DNA of 51,299 nt from NCBI GenBank assembly GCA_947631325.1, contig CANRKX010000007.1, positions 1 through 51,299 on the forward strand. The letters are read 5' to 3'. The position numbers were made by a program, and so were the translations under genes. A model generated the notes under the pieces. That model searched no databases. It was not told the origin of the DNA and saw nothing but the letters and a program-made list of their open reading frames with translations. The stretch comes from an uncultured Clostridia bacterium (GTDB taxonomy: Bacteria > Bacillota > Clostridia > Christensenellales > Borkfalkiaceae). This document shows positions 19,925-30,016 of the stretch, in pieces (the stretch's first letter is position 1; each line of letters opens with the position of its first letter).

Positions 19925-19955
19925 GGATTAGGAATTAGGGATTAGGGATTAGGGA
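19921..19955. repeat. Telomere-like heptamer tandem repeat (TTAGGGA)x5, one unit TTAGGAA
   Basis: ttaggga ttaggaa ttaggga ttaggga ttaggga, starting at the hemZ stop codon. Confidence 0.9.
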
Positions 19956-20024
19956 TTGAAGATTTTTTGTGATTATTTTAAGGCGTTGCGGCTGAAATAA
20001 GCGGCGCTGTAAGATATTGCGCTA

Positions 20025-20065
20025 TAAGGCGCGGCGCGCGGAAATATTCCGCGCGCCGCGCCTTA
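20025..20065. terminator. Bidirectional perfect hairpin between convergent hemZ and cwlD
   Basis: taaggcgcggcgcgcggaa / ttccgcgcgccgcgcctta, 19-bp stem. Confidence 0.75.
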
Positions 20066-20083
20066 AAAAATACCCCCAAAAAA

Positions 20084-20806
20084 TCACCCGAAGTAGGAGA
20101 CCGCGCCCTTGAAAATGGAGTAGGCGAGCTGCTGCCTGAACTCCTCCGAACAGAGCAGCTTTTCGTCATCGGGATTGGATAAAAATCCGCACTCCACGAT
20201 GACCGACGGGCTTTCGGTGCATTTCAGCATGAAGTAGTCGCCCGTCAGAACGGCGTTGGTTCGCCCGCTTTTTGTGGACTTTTCGCCGTTCGGGAGCTTT
20301 TCGCCGTCGGAGAGTTCGTCGAGGGCTTTTTTGATGCTTTCGGCAAGCGCCTTGCCGCTCTCGCTCGACTTGTCGTAATATATTTGCCCGCCGCGCTTGG
20401 ATTTGAGGGGGCAGACGTTCTGATGAATGGATATCACCATATCCGCGCCGCTCTCCTCTATTATCTCCCGCCGTTTTTTCATGTCGCGCATCTTGAACCC
20501 GCGCACCGTCGAGCCGTACAATCCGCCGCTGTCCTTCCTCGTCATCACAACTTCAAATCCCGCTTCCGAAAAATAGCCCTTCAATAGCTTTGCTATCGCG
20601 AGATTGACTTCGCTCTCCTTGACGTTCGTCTCCGTTCCTAAAACGCCCGCGTCAAGTCCGCCGTGACCCGCGTCGATGACTATCACCCTATCGCCCTTTG
20701 AGGAAGCCGAGGCGAGCGCGCCCGCGCATATGCCGAATGCGACGCCCGCAAGCACAAGTGCAACCAGCGTAATCAATACGCCCTTTTTTAAAAAGATTAA
20801 TTTCAC
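20084..20806 (-). CDS. cwlD: N-acetylmuramoyl-L-alanine amidase CwlD-like
   Basis: 240 aa; VIDAGHGGLDAGVLG, MVISIHQN, VIVECGFLSNPDDEKLL. Confidence 0.9.
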   Translation of the reverse strand: MKLIFLKKGVLITLVALVLAGVAFGICAGALASASSKGDRVIVIDAGHGGLDAGVLGTETNVKESEVNLAIAKLLKGYFSEAGFEVVMTRKDSGGLYGSTVRGFKMRDMKKRREIIEESGADMVISIHQNVCPLKSKRGGQIYYDKSSESGKALAESIKKALDELSDGEKLPNGEKSTKSGRTNAVLTGDYFMLKCTESPSVIVECGFLSNPDDEKLLCSEEFRQQLAYSIFKGAVSYFG

Positions 20807-20825
20807 GCTATATACTATGGAATAA

Positions 20826-20854
20826 TTGCTTTTTTTATGATTAAGTAGTATAAT
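20826..20854 (+). promoter_or_regulatory. Promoter TTGCTT-17-TATAAT close to the mrnC start
   Basis: ttgctt 20826-20831, tataat 20849-20854, ATG at 20869. Confidence 0.55.
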
Positions 20855-20868
20855 TAACTTGAATAGTT

Positions 20869-21261
20869 ATGTTGGATTTTTCAAGCCCCATTGCGGCGGA
20901 CAGAGCCGCCAAAATAAGCCCCGTCACCCTCGCCTTTGTCGGCGACGCGGTATTCTCGCTGTATGTCCGCGAAAAACTCGTGCGGGCATACGATTTGACG
21001 GCGGGGCAGTATCAGAAAAGGACGGCGGAGCTCGTCTCGGCGACAGGTCAGGCGAGACTTGCCGAAGTTCTCCGCCCCCACTTCACCGCGGAGGAGGACG
21101 ATATCTTCCGCCGCGGCAGGAACGCGAAGAAGCCCTCGCACAGCAAGAACGCGCCGATGGGCGATTACAACACCTCGACGGGATTGGAAGCGTTGATAGG
21201 GTGGCTGTATTTAACGGGTCAGCGCGAAAGACTTAAATATTTATTGGAGGCGGCGCAATGA
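20869..21261 (+). CDS. mrnC: Mini-ribonuclease III
   Basis: 130 aa; LAFVGDAVFSLYVRE, GRNAKK, DYNTSTGLEALIGWLYL. Confidence 0.92.
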   Translation: MLDFSSPIAADRAAKISPVTLAFVGDAVFSLYVREKLVRAYDLTAGQYQKRTAELVSATGQARLAEVLRPHFTAEEDDIFRRGRNAKKPSHSKNAPMGDYNTSTGLEALIGWLYLTGQRERLKYLLEAAQ

Positions 21262-21962
21262 AGACGGAGGGCAGAAACGCCGTTTTGGAACTTTTAAAGA
21301 CGGATAAGACGATAGAAAAAATACTGATTGAAAAAAACCCGCAGGGGAGCTTAAACAAAATCTTTGCCGAGGCGAGAAGGGCGGGCGTCAAAGTGCAGTT
21401 CGTCGACAGGCGCGCCCTCGACAGGGAGAGCGAAGAGGGTCGCCATCAGGGGGTTATTGCCTACACGTCGGACTATTCGTATTCCACTCTCGACGACATA
21501 ATAGGCGCGGCAGAAAAGGAGAGCGTTGTGATTCTCTGCGACGGGATAGAGGACGTGCACAACCTCGGCTCCATAATAAGGGTGGCGGAGTGCGCGGGCG
21601 CGGACGGCGTCATAATTCCTTCCGATAAATGTGCGAGCGTCACGGACGCGGTTATAAGGATATCGGCGGGCGCGGCAAATCACATAAAGGTGGCAAAGGT
21701 CAACTCCCTCAACCGCGCGATAGATAGCTTGAAGGCGGCGGGATATTGGGTGTACGCCCTCGAAGCCGACGGCGAAAATATATACGACAAAAAATATTCG
21801 GGGAAGATTGCATTGGTTATCGGCGGAGAGGACAGCGGCGTTCGCCGCCTCACCCGCGAAAAGTGCGACTTCACCCTGTCCATTCCCCTGCGCGGCAAGG
21901 TCAATTCGCTGAATGCCTCGGTTGCGCTCGGGATTGCCGTTTACGAAGTGACGAAGAGATGA
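21258..21962 (+). CDS. rlmB: 23S rRNA (guanosine-2'-O-)-methyltransferase RlmB / TrmH family
   Basis: 234 aa; EGRNAVLELL, DGIEDVHNLGSIIRVAE, VIGGEDSGV, NSLNASVALGIAVYE. Confidence 0.94.
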   Translation: MKTEGRNAVLELLKTDKTIEKILIEKNPQGSLNKIFAEARRAGVKVQFVDRRALDRESEEGRHQGVIAYTSDYSYSTLDDIIGAAEKESVVILCDGIEDVHNLGSIIRVAECAGADGVIIPSDKCASVTDAVIRISAGAANHIKVAKVNSLNRAIDSLKAAGYWVYALEADGENIYDKKYSGKIALVIGGEDSGVRRLTREKCDFTLSIPLRGKVNSLNASVALGIAVYEVTKR

Positions 21963-22516
21963 CGGATAGCGAACTGTTTGAAAAATTGAAGGGCGGGGAT
22001 AAGTCGGCGGAGACCGAACTTTTAAACAGATATTCCCCATTGGCAAAGGCTGTCGCCGCGGGATTTTTTTTGAGCGGCGGCACGAGCGAGGACCTCTTTC
22101 AGGAGGGAATGGTGGGGCTGTATTCGGCAATAAACACCTTTGACTCGGCGGGCGGCGCACAGTTTTCTTCCTATGCCTATACCTGCATACGTCACGCCGT
22201 GCTGGACGCGGTGAAAAAGAGTCTCGGCGCAAAGTATTCGGCTTTGAATAACTTTGTTCCCATCGTGGAGATAGCGGGAAATATGAGCCCCGACGACCCC
22301 GAGGACGAACTTATAAAGAGGGAGCAAAGGGGAGAGTTTTTGCAGAAGATTTCGGGACTTTTATCCTCGCTGGAATTCAAAGTTACTGTCCTCTATCTCG
22401 ACGGGCTGTCCACGGCAGAAATGGCAAAATCACTTAAAAAACCGCAAAAGAGCGTTTCAAACGCGCTTGCAAGGGCAAAAAACAAGCTCTATAAATCCTA
22501 TTATTCGGAGGGATAA
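21959..22516 (+). CDS. RNA polymerase sigma-70 family factor (SigH-like)
   Basis: 185 aa from the ATG at 21959 overlapping the rlmB stop; LFQEGMVGLYSAINTFDSAGGAQFSSYAYTCIRHAVLDAVKK; C-terminal region-4 HTH. Confidence 0.85.
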   Translation: MTDSELFEKLKGGDKSAETELLNRYSPLAKAVAAGFFLSGGTSEDLFQEGMVGLYSAINTFDSAGGAQFSSYAYTCIRHAVLDAVKKSLGAKYSALNNFVPIVEIAGNMSPDDPEDELIKREQRGEFLQKISGLLSSLEFKVTVLYLDGLSTAEMAKSLKKPQKSVSNALARAKNKLYKSYYSEG

Positions 22517-24244
22517 ATGGCGTATCTTGCGTTTTACAGGACATTCCGCCCCACGAAATTCGACGAGGTGGTGAGGCAGGAGCACGTTGTCCGCATTTTG
22601 AAAAACCAGATAGCGGAGGACAAGATAGGTCACGCCTATCTGTTCTGCGGTCCGCGCGGCACGGGCAAGACGACGCTTGCCAAGATTTTTGCGCGGGCAA
22701 TCAACTGCCAATCGCCCGTTGACAGCTCGCCCTGCGGCAAGTGCCCGACCTGCCGCGCCCTTATGGAGGGGGGCAACCTCGACATATCGGAGATAGACGC
22801 GGCTTCCAATAACGGCGTGGACGAGATGCGCGATCTTCGCGAAAAGGTGCAGTATCCGCCCGTCGCGGGCAAGTACAAGGTGTACGTGATAGACGAGGTG
22901 CATATGCTCACTCCCTCGGCGTTCAACGCCGTCTTAAAGACGTTGGAGGAGCCGCCCCGTCACGCCGTATTCATTCTCGCCACAACCGAGCCGCACAAGA
23001 TACCCGCGACAATTTTATCGCGGTGCATGCGCTTCGACTTCAAATTGATACCCCAAAAGGACCTCGAAGACCTGATAAAAAACGTCCTTACAAAGACGGG
23101 GAAGGAGTATGAGGACGCCGCCGTCTCCGCAATTGCGCGGGCGGGCGCGGGCAGTGCGAGGGATTGCCTTTCCATTGCCGATATGTGCGCCTCATATTCG
23201 CGCGGCAAGCTGACTTACGACGACGTTTCCGCCGTATTGGGCGGCGCCGACTTCAAACAGGTGGCGCAGATAGTCAAATACGTTCTCGACGAGGATATGT
23301 CGAGCGCGATGACGGCGGTCGAGAGCGTGCTCTCCATGGGCAAGAGCGTGGGCGTGTTGTTGAAGGATATGCTGTCACTTTTAAACAATCTGACCATCGC
23401 AAAGGTGTGCCGCAACGCCCGCGAGATAATAAATTTGCCCGACGAATCCTTTGAAATAATTTTAAATATGGCAGCCGATGCGGACGGGCACAAACTTTTG
23501 AGGATATCCGAAATTTTGGGCGCGGCGGAGAGCGATATGCGCTTTTCGACGAGCGGCAGAATTACCCTTGAAACGGCGATTGCAAAATGCGCGATGCCCT
23601 CGAGCGACTATGATATAGACGGGTTGATAGGAAGAATTGCTTCGCTTGAAAAAAAGCTTGAAAGCGGGCAATTTATACAGCCCCAAACAGAGCAACCCGC
23701 AAGGGCGCAAATTGAAAGGGCAAAAGAGGTAAATCAACCCGCAAGGGCGCAAACAACAGAGACGCCGCCCGAGATAAGGCAGGGCAATCAGACGGCAAAA
23801 AGGCGGATAGAGGAGGACTTTTCCTCATCTGAGCCTTCGCCCTTCTCCCCTAAGCCCGCAGGCGAGACCTTCCGCCAGCCCGCTCTTTGGGAGGACGGCG
23901 CGGTAAACGCCGCACCCGCCGCCGTAGCCGACAAGGGCACGGTGTTCGCCCGCTTTTTGAAAGCCCTTCGCACTACCCACAAAAACGCCGTTATATTCAC
24001 CCTCTGCATGGATTTGACGCACACCTTTGAGGGCGAAAAGCTCATCTTCATCACCGATAACGCCGCCGTATATAAGGGGCTCAATCGGGCGGAGAACAGG
24101 CAGTTTGCGGCTGACGTCTTGGCAGAATTGGGCGTCAACGACTTCGAAGTTCGCCTTGAAGAGAAGGGCGAGAGCGAATACGACAAGGCTTTCAGGGAGC
24201 TTAAAGAGAACTTTAAAGGCATAGATATAGACGTAAAAGATTAA
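22517..24244 (+). CDS. dnaX: DNA polymerase III subunits gamma/tau
   Basis: 575 aa; YRPxxFxEVV-like start, FCGPRGTGKTTLAKIFARAINC, CxxC zinc module, VYVIDEVHMLTPSAFNAVLKTLEEPP. Confidence 0.95.
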   Translation: MAYLAFYRTFRPTKFDEVVRQEHVVRILKNQIAEDKIGHAYLFCGPRGTGKTTLAKIFARAINCQSPVDSSPCGKCPTCRALMEGGNLDISEIDAASNNGVDEMRDLREKVQYPPVAGKYKVYVIDEVHMLTPSAFNAVLKTLEEPPRHAVFILATTEPHKIPATILSRCMRFDFKLIPQKDLEDLIKNVLTKTGKEYEDAAVSAIARAGAGSARDCLSIADMCASYSRGKLTYDDVSAVLGGADFKQVAQIVKYVLDEDMSSAMTAVESVLSMGKSVGVLLKDMLSLLNNLTIAKVCRNAREIINLPDESFEIILNMAADADGHKLLRISEILGAAESDMRFSTSGRITLETAIAKCAMPSSDYDIDGLIGRIASLEKKLESGQFIQPQTEQPARAQIERAKEVNQPARAQTTETPPEIRQGNQTAKRRIEEDFSSSEPSPFSPKPAGETFRQPALWEDGAVNAAPAAVADKGTVFARFLKALRTTHKNAVIFTLCMDLTHTFEGEKLIFITDNAAVYKGLNRAENRQFAADVLAELGVNDFEVRLEEKGESEYDKAFRELKENFKGIDIDVKD

Positions 24245-24258
24245 AAAAAGGAGCGATT

Positions 24259-24624
24259 ATGGCAGGATTTAACAGGGGCGGCATGGGCGGCATGCAGAAT
24301 ATGCTTCGCGAAGCCCAGAAAATGCAGGAACAGATGCAGGAAGCCGACAAGGAACTCGAGGAAATGGAAGTGGTCGGGCTTTCGGGCGGCGGCGAAGAGG
24401 GCGACGAGACTGTCGTCGTCTACATGAACGGCAAGAAGATAATAAACGGCATAGAATTCGGCAGCAAGCTCTCGGAGATTGTCGACATAACCGACGAGGA
24501 CGACGTAGAGATGCTCGAGGATTTGATTATGGCGGCGATAAACGACGGCTATACCAAGGCTGAACAGGCGTATAACGAAAAGATGGGCCCCTTTGCCAAG
24601 GCGGGCGGCGGACTCATAAGATAA
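24259..24624 (+). CDS. YbaB/EbfC nucleoid-associated protein
   Basis: 121 aa; MGGMQNMLREAQKMQEQMQ; between dnaX and recR. Confidence 0.92.
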   Translation: MAGFNRGGMGGMQNMLREAQKMQEQMQEADKELEEMEVVGLSGGGEEGDETVVVYMNGKKIINGIEFGSKLSEIVDITDEDDVEMLEDLIMAAINDGYTKAEQAYNEKMGPFAKAGGGLIR

Positions 24625-24652
24625 GTACTCATAGGATAACCTGAGGTAAAAA

Positions 24653-25243
24653 GTGGACGTTTTTATAGAGCCTATCGGCAGACTTATAAACGAATTTACC
24701 AAGCTCCCCGGCGTCGGCAGAAAGACGGCGCAGAGGTACGCATATAAGATAATCGGCATGAGCGAGACCGAGGCGAAGAACTTTGCCGACAGCATAGTGA
24801 ACTGTAAAAGAAAGGTTCGCTACTGCAAGGTATGCGGCAATTTCACCGAAAACGAGGTGTGCGACGTGTGCTTACAGCGCGACAAGTCGACAATATGCGT
24901 CGTGAAGGAGCCCAAGGACGTCGTTGCAATGGAGAAATTGCACGAGTACAAGGGGGTATATCACGTTCTACACGGCGTAATTTCGCCCATGGAGGGGATA
25001 GGACCCGACGATATACGCATAAAGGAGTTGCTCGCGCGGATTGACGATAGCGTGCAGGAAGTCATAATGGCGACCAATCCCGACGTGGAGGGCGAGGCGA
25101 CGGCAATGTATATCGCCAGACTTTTGAAACCCTTGGGGGTCAAGGTCACCCGACTTGCGCACGGCATACCCGTCGGCGGCGAACTCGAATATACCGACGA
25201 GGTGACGCTCTCGCGCGCGCTCATCGAGAGAAAGCAGATTTGA
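24653..25243 (+). CDS. recR: Recombination protein RecR
   Basis: 196 aa, GTG start; [16 protein letters not shown], zinc finger [34 protein letters not shown]. Confidence 0.95.
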   Translation: MDVFIEPIGRLINEFTKLPGVGRKTAQRYAYKIIGMSETEAKNFADSIVNCKRKVRYCKVCGNFTENEVCDVCLQRDKSTICVVKEPKDVVAMEKLHEYKGVYHVLHGVISPMEGIGPDDIRIKELLARIDDSVQEVIMATNPDVEGEATAMYIARLLKPLGVKVTRLAHGIPVGGELEYTDEVTLSRALIERKQI

Positions 25244-25259
25244 AAAAGGAGTTTAAAAT

Positions 25260-26249
25260 ATGAATATTTCCGTGCTCGGCTGCGGGCGTTGGGGGTCGTT
25301 TATCGCGTGGTATCAGGCGACGATACTCAAAAACAAAGTAATATCTTGGGGACCCGAGGGCGACTACTCATACGAGATTTTAAAGAATACGGGCAAGAAC
25401 GAATACGTCACCCTCGACAAGTCAATTGAGCTGACTTGCGATTTAAGTTACGCCCTTTCGAACAGCGATATAATAATAATTTCCATATCCTCGCAGGGGC
25501 TTCGCGGGTTCATGAAGAAGATAACCGCCTATCCCGTCAAGGACAAAATCTTCGTGCTGTGCATGAAGGGCATTGAGGAGAGCACGGGCAAAAGGCTCTC
25601 CGAGGTGCTGATTGAGAGCGGGATAGATGCAAATAAGATAGCCGTTTGGGTAGGACCGGGGCACATTCAGGCGTTCACGCAGGGAATTCCCAACTGCATG
25701 GTTATCGACAGCTACGACGAAAATTTAAAGAGGTTTATTGCCGACAGTTTCAAGAGCAACCTCATCCGCTTTTATTACGGAAACGACATAATAGGCTCAG
25801 AGATAGGCGCGGCGGCAAAGAACGTGCTCGGCATTGCGGCGGGCGTGCTCGACGGAAGCGGCTATGTCAGCTTGAAGGGACCTTTGATGGCGCGCGGCGC
25901 ATACGAAGTGGGCAAGCTCATCAAGGCGATGGGCGGCGAGTTCAATTCGGCTTACGGGCTGGCGCACCTCGGCGACTATGAGACGACGCTCTTTTCGGAG
26001 TACTCCCATAACAGGAAGTACGGCGAGATGATGGCGCACGGCGCGCGCTTCGAAAAACTTGCGGAGGGCGTCATGACGGCAAAGGCGATGAAGGAGTTGG
26101 GGGATAAATACGGACTCGAACTTCCCATAACCAACGCCGTTTACGAAGCCTGCTTTTTATCCCACGCATTCGAGAGCGGCGACGGCGCGAAGAATTGCAT
26201 GAAGATAATTTTAAAACTCTTCGAAAGACAGACCAAGAGCGAATTTTAA
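25260..26249 (+). CDS. gpsA: NAD(P)H-dependent glycerol-3-phosphate dehydrogenase
   Basis: 329 aa; ISVLGCGRWGSFIAWY, GPGHIQAF, GAAAKNVLGIAAGVLDG. Confidence 0.88.
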   Translation: MNISVLGCGRWGSFIAWYQATILKNKVISWGPEGDYSYEILKNTGKNEYVTLDKSIELTCDLSYALSNSDIIIISISSQGLRGFMKKITAYPVKDKIFVLCMKGIEESTGKRLSEVLIESGIDANKIAVWVGPGHIQAFTQGIPNCMVIDSYDENLKRFIADSFKSNLIRFYYGNDIIGSEIGAAAKNVLGIAAGVLDGSGYVSLKGPLMARGAYEVGKLIKAMGGEFNSAYGLAHLGDYETTLFSEYSHNRKYGEMMAHGARFEKLAEGVMTAKAMKELGDKYGLELPITNAVYEACFLSHAFESGDGAKNCMKIILKLFERQTKSEF

Positions 26250-26309
26250 GCGGAATTTACTTGATTAAAATAAAAAAATATTAATATATAGACGGAATTT
26301 TGGACTTAT

Positions 26310-28136
26310 ATGTTGAGAAATGATTTGAGAAATGTGGCGATAATCGCCCATGTCGACCACGGCAAGACGACGCTGGTCGACGCAATGTTGAAACAGAGCC
26401 ATACCTTCCGCGACAATCAGACGGTCGAGGAGAGGGTGATGGACAGCAACGATTTGGAGCGCGAGAGGGGGATAACCATTCTCGCAAAGAATACCTCGAT
26501 ACACTACAAAGGCGTTAAAATTAACGTCGTCGATACCCCGGGGCACGCCGACTTTTCGGGCGAGGTCGAGAGGGTGATGATGATGGTCAACGGCGTTCTC
26601 GTGCTCGTGGACGCGGCGGAAGGACCCATGCCGCAGACGCGATTCGTCGTTCAAAAAGCCCTCGAAATGGGGCACAGGCTAATTATCGTCGTCAACAAGA
26701 TAGACCGCCCCGACGCCCGCCTGAACGAAGTGCAGGACGAGATTTTGGAGCTTTTGCTCGAACTCGACGCCTCCGACGACCAGCTCATGAGCCCCGTCGT
26801 GTGGTGTTCGGGCAGGGACGGCACGGCTACCCTCGATTTAAATCAACCGGGCAAGGATTTGACTCCCCTATTCGACACTATTTTGGAGCATATTCAGCCC
26901 ATGGAAGCCGACGTGGACGGAGCAACACAGCTGCTCGTCTCCTCGATAGACTACAACGACTATGTGGGGAGGATAGGCGTCGGCAGGATTGAGCGCGGCA
27001 CGATAAAACAGGGTCAGTCGGTCGTCGTCGCAAACTACAATAATATTCAACTCCGCGCGGCGGGCAAAATCGCCAACCTATATCAGATCGAGGGGCTTGA
27101 ACGCGTCCCCTGCGAGGAAGCAAAGGCGGGGGATATCGTCTGCTTTTCGGGGCTTGAGAAGATAAATATTGGCGACACGGTGTGCGCGCCCGAGTGCGTG
27201 GAACCCCATAAATTCGTCAAGATAACGGAGCCGACGGTGGAGATGACCTTTTCGGTCAACGATTCGCCCTTTGCGGGCAAGGACGGCAAGTGGGTCACGA
27301 CAAGGCACATCCGCGACAGGCTATTCCGCGAGCTTTTGAAGGACGTTTCCCTCCGCGTGGAGGAGACGGGCAGTGCGGACAGCTATCGCGTGTGCGGCAG
27401 GGGGGAGATGCACCTTTCCATACTCATCGAAAATATGAGGAGGGAAGGCTATGAATTTCAGGTCTCCACCCCCAAAGTCATGTACAAGGAGATTGACGGG
27501 GTCAAGTACGAACCCGTCGAGAGGTTGATAGTCGACGTTCCCGACGAGGCGACGGGCGCGGTGTTCCAGAGCATGGGCAACCGCAAGGGCGAACTCGTGC
27601 ATATGAGCGCGGTGGGAACGCGCACCCGCCTTGAATTTCTCGTTCCCGCGAGGGGACTATTCGGCTATAAATCGGAATTTTTAACCTCGACCAAGGGCGA
27701 GGGCGTCATGAACAGCGTATTCTTCGAATATCAACCCTATAAGGGCGACATAATGAGGAGAAACACGGGCTCGCTCGTCGCGTTCGAGACGGGCGAGGCG
27801 GTCACATACGGGCTTTTCAACGCGCAGGGCAGGGGAACGCTGTTTATCGGCGCGGGCACGCCCGTATATGAGGGCATGGTCATAGGCGAATCGCCCAAGA
27901 GCGAGGACATAAACGTCAACGTCTGCAAGACAAAGCACCTCACCAACACCCGCTCTTCGGCAAGCGACGACGCTCTCCGCCTCATCACCCCCAAGAGAAT
28001 GAGCCTTGAAGAGTGCCTTGAATTTATAGGCGACGATGAACTTCTGGAAGTCACGCCCAAGAATATAAGGATAAGAAAGCGCATACTCGACAGCGAGCTC
28101 CGCGCAAAGGCGCGCGCCAAGGAAAAGAAAAGTTAA
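26310..28136 (+). CDS. typA: Translational GTPase TypA/BipA
   Basis: 608 aa; [41 protein letters not shown]. Confidence 0.97.
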   Translation: MLRNDLRNVAIIAHVDHGKTTLVDAMLKQSHTFRDNQTVEERVMDSNDLERERGITILAKNTSIHYKGVKINVVDTPGHADFSGEVERVMMMVNGVLVLVDAAEGPMPQTRFVVQKALEMGHRLIIVVNKIDRPDARLNEVQDEILELLLELDASDDQLMSPVVWCSGRDGTATLDLNQPGKDLTPLFDTILEHIQPMEADVDGATQLLVSSIDYNDYVGRIGVGRIERGTIKQGQSVVVANYNNIQLRAAGKIANLYQIEGLERVPCEEAKAGDIVCFSGLEKINIGDTVCAPECVEPHKFVKITEPTVEMTFSVNDSPFAGKDGKWVTTRHIRDRLFRELLKDVSLRVEETGSADSYRVCGRGEMHLSILIENMRREGYEFQVSTPKVMYKEIDGVKYEPVERLIVDVPDEATGAVFQSMGNRKGELVHMSAVGTRTRLEFLVPARGLFGYKSEFLTSTKGEGVMNSVFFEYQPYKGDIMRRNTGSLVAFETGEAVTYGLFNAQGRGTLFIGAGTPVYEGMVIGESPKSEDINVNVCKTKHLTNTRSSASDDALRLITPKRMSLEECLEFIGDDELLEVTPKNIRIRKRILDSELRAKARAKEKKS

Positions 28137-28209
28137 GCCCAATTATAAAAGACAATCTTCCGATTTCGGGATTGCTATATTCATAATCTGCATATTTGAA
28201 ATATATAAT

Positions 28210-28241
28210 ATATCACCGTATAAAAGCGGTGATATTTTTTT
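28210..28241 (+). terminator. Intrinsic terminator downstream of typA
   Basis: atatcaccg / cggtgatat stem followed by a T-run. Confidence 0.85.
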
Positions 28242-28292
28242 GAGGGCGGGCTGTATTTTTATGTATGGCGGCTTTTCGCGGGCGGGTGAAAT

Positions 28293-28541
28293 ATGGAAGG
28301 ACACAATCTCACGATAGAACAGCGGCAGAGGGTGACGGCGACAGAGATAATCTCCGTGGACGCCTTTTCGGACAGACAGATAGTTTTATCCTATCAGGGC
28401 GGCAGGATAGTTGTCTCTGGCACTGATATGAAGATAGTGGCCTTTTCAAAGACGACGGGCGCGTTTTCGGCGGCGGGCAATATTTCGGGCGCGCGCTATA
28501 TCGCAAAGGGCGCGTCGTTCGCCAAAAAATTATTCAAATAA
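28293..28541 (+). CDS. yabP: Sporulation protein YabP
   Basis: 82 aa; HNLTIEQRQRVTATEIISVDAFSDRQIVLSYQGGRIVVSG; followed by yabQ and divIC. Confidence 0.88.
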   Translation: MEGHNLTIEQRQRVTATEIISVDAFSDRQIVLSYQGGRIVVSGTDMKIVAFSKTTGAFSAAGNISGARYIAKGASFAKKLFK

Positions 28542-28542
28542 C

Positions 28543-28908
28543 ATGCAGTTTTTCATATTTTTGACCTGCCTCGGCTGCGGGATATTGAGCGGGCCGGTGT
28601 ACGACGTCTTATATATCGTCCGTTGCGCCCTGTGCGGCGCGGACGTGCGCGCATACACGATAAAGGACAGAATTTTTTTGATTGTCTGCGACGTTGCCTA
28701 CTGCGCCGTCTTTGCCGCGGGCTTTATCTTTATCTCCGTTTTGTTCTCTTTCGACGACCTTCGGCTGTATATGTTGGCAGGTTGTGCCCTCGGCGCCCTT
28801 ATATATCTGAAAAGTTTTCACATAATTGTTGCTTTTTTCGTCGGGAAAGTGTATAATAAAATCAACCAAAGAAGGAGCCTTGAAGATGAAAGAGGAAAAG
28901 CGCAATAA
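28543..28908 (+). CDS. yabQ: Spore cortex biosynthesis protein YabQ
   Basis: 121 aa membrane protein; position between yabP and divIC; GCGILSGPVYDVLYIVRC. Confidence 0.8.
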   Translation: MQFFIFLTCLGCGILSGPVYDVLYIVRCALCGADVRAYTIKDRIFLIVCDVAYCAVFAAGFIFISVLFSFDDLRLYMLAGCALGALIYLKSFHIIVAFFVGKVYNKINQRRSLEDERGKAQ

Positions 28909-29146
28909 AATAGCGGCGGCTGTCACGGTAAACGTGCTGTTGCTCATAGTGATTTTGGCGGCGGTCGTAATATATCAGCTCGTCGTCATAGCGCGCGTTT
29001 CGAGCCGCAAGGCGCAGATAATTTCGGAAATCGAGAGATACGAAGCGCTCATAAAGAGCGGGCGCGACGACCTCGAATATCTGCAATCATACAGAAATCT
29101 GCGCGACCTCGCCATCGAGTACGGCTATATCTTCCCCGACGACTGA
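28886..29146 (+). CDS. Septum formation initiator family protein (DivIC/FtsB-like)
   Basis: One TM followed by a coiled coil; ATG at 28886 inside the yabQ end; conserved position. Confidence 0.78.
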   Translation: MKEEKRNKIAAAVTVNVLLLIVILAAVVIYQLVVIARVSSRKAQIISEIERYEALIKSGRDDLEYLQSYRNLRDLAIEYGYIFPDD

Positions 29147-29149
29147 TTT

Positions 29150-30016
29150 ATGAAAATTTCTGCAATCGACATAGGATCTAATTCCGTCCGTTTGGCAATG
29201 TTCGCGGACGGAAAACTTTTATATAAGACCATTGAGACCACCCGCCTCGGCGAGGGGCTTGCCGTCACGGGCGAAATTAACGACGAAGCCTGCGAGCGCA
29301 CCGCCCAAGCCGTCAAAAATTTTGTCTTCCGCGCGAGGGAAGAGGGGGCGGAGAGGGTGTATCCCTTTGCGACCGCCGCCGTCCGTTCGGCAAAAAACCG
29401 TTCGAAGTTCTTGGAGCGGGTTGCCGCCCTTTGCGGGCTTGAAGTGGACGTCGTCAGCGGCGAGAGGGAGGCAGACCTCGGGATTATGGGCGCGCTCGGA
29501 AAGAGCGACGGCGGAATAATCGACGTCGGCGGCGCGAGCACCGAAGCCACTTTCAGGCGCGGCGGAGTGAGGGTGTATTCGAAGAGCGTCGATATAGGCA
29601 CCGTCCGTCTTTTGGATTTGGCGGGGCGCGACGAGGACAGGCTTTTATCCGTCATAGATAAATATTTGGAAAGCTATCCCGACTTCGACGCGTCAGATTT
29701 AAAGGTATGCAACATAGGGGGAACGGGCACGCAGATTGCCGCCGTAAAACACGGGCTTAAAACCTATGACGCATCGATTATAGACGGAACGGAGCTATCC
29801 CGAAAAGAGATATTCGGGATGGGCGAAAGGCTTTTGAAGATGACGGTGGAAGAGGTGAAGAGAGTTTCTGGCATGGAAGAGCGGCGCGCCGACGTAATAG
29901 GCGGCGGCTGTCTGTTGCTTGCAAGGGTTATGGACAAGTTCTCGATATCCTCCCTCACCGTGTCCGAGAGCGACAACCTCGAGGGATACGTGATGATGAA
30001 AGAGGGGCGGCTATGA
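29150..30016 (+). CDS. Ppx/GppA phosphatase family protein
   Basis: 288 aa; ISAIDIGSNSVRLAMF, GIIDVGGASTEATF, NIGGTGTQIAAV. Confidence 0.93.
   Translation: MKISAIDIGSNSVRLAMFADGKLLYKTIETTRLGEGLAVTGEINDEACERTAQAVKNFVFRAREEGAERVYPFATAAVRSAKNRSKFLERVAALCGLEVDVVSGEREADLGIMGALGKSDGGIIDVGGASTEATFRRGGVRVYSKSVDIGTVRLLDLAGRDEDRLLSVIDKYLESYPDFDASDLKVCNIGGTGTQIAAVKHGLKTYDASIIDGTELSRKEIFGMGERLLKMTVEEVKRVSGMEERRADVIGGGCLLLARVMDKFSISSLTVSESDNLEGYVMMKEGRL

Noticed and set aside
19921-19955. CRISPR-like array
   Set aside because: Only 7-bp contiguous units with no spacers.
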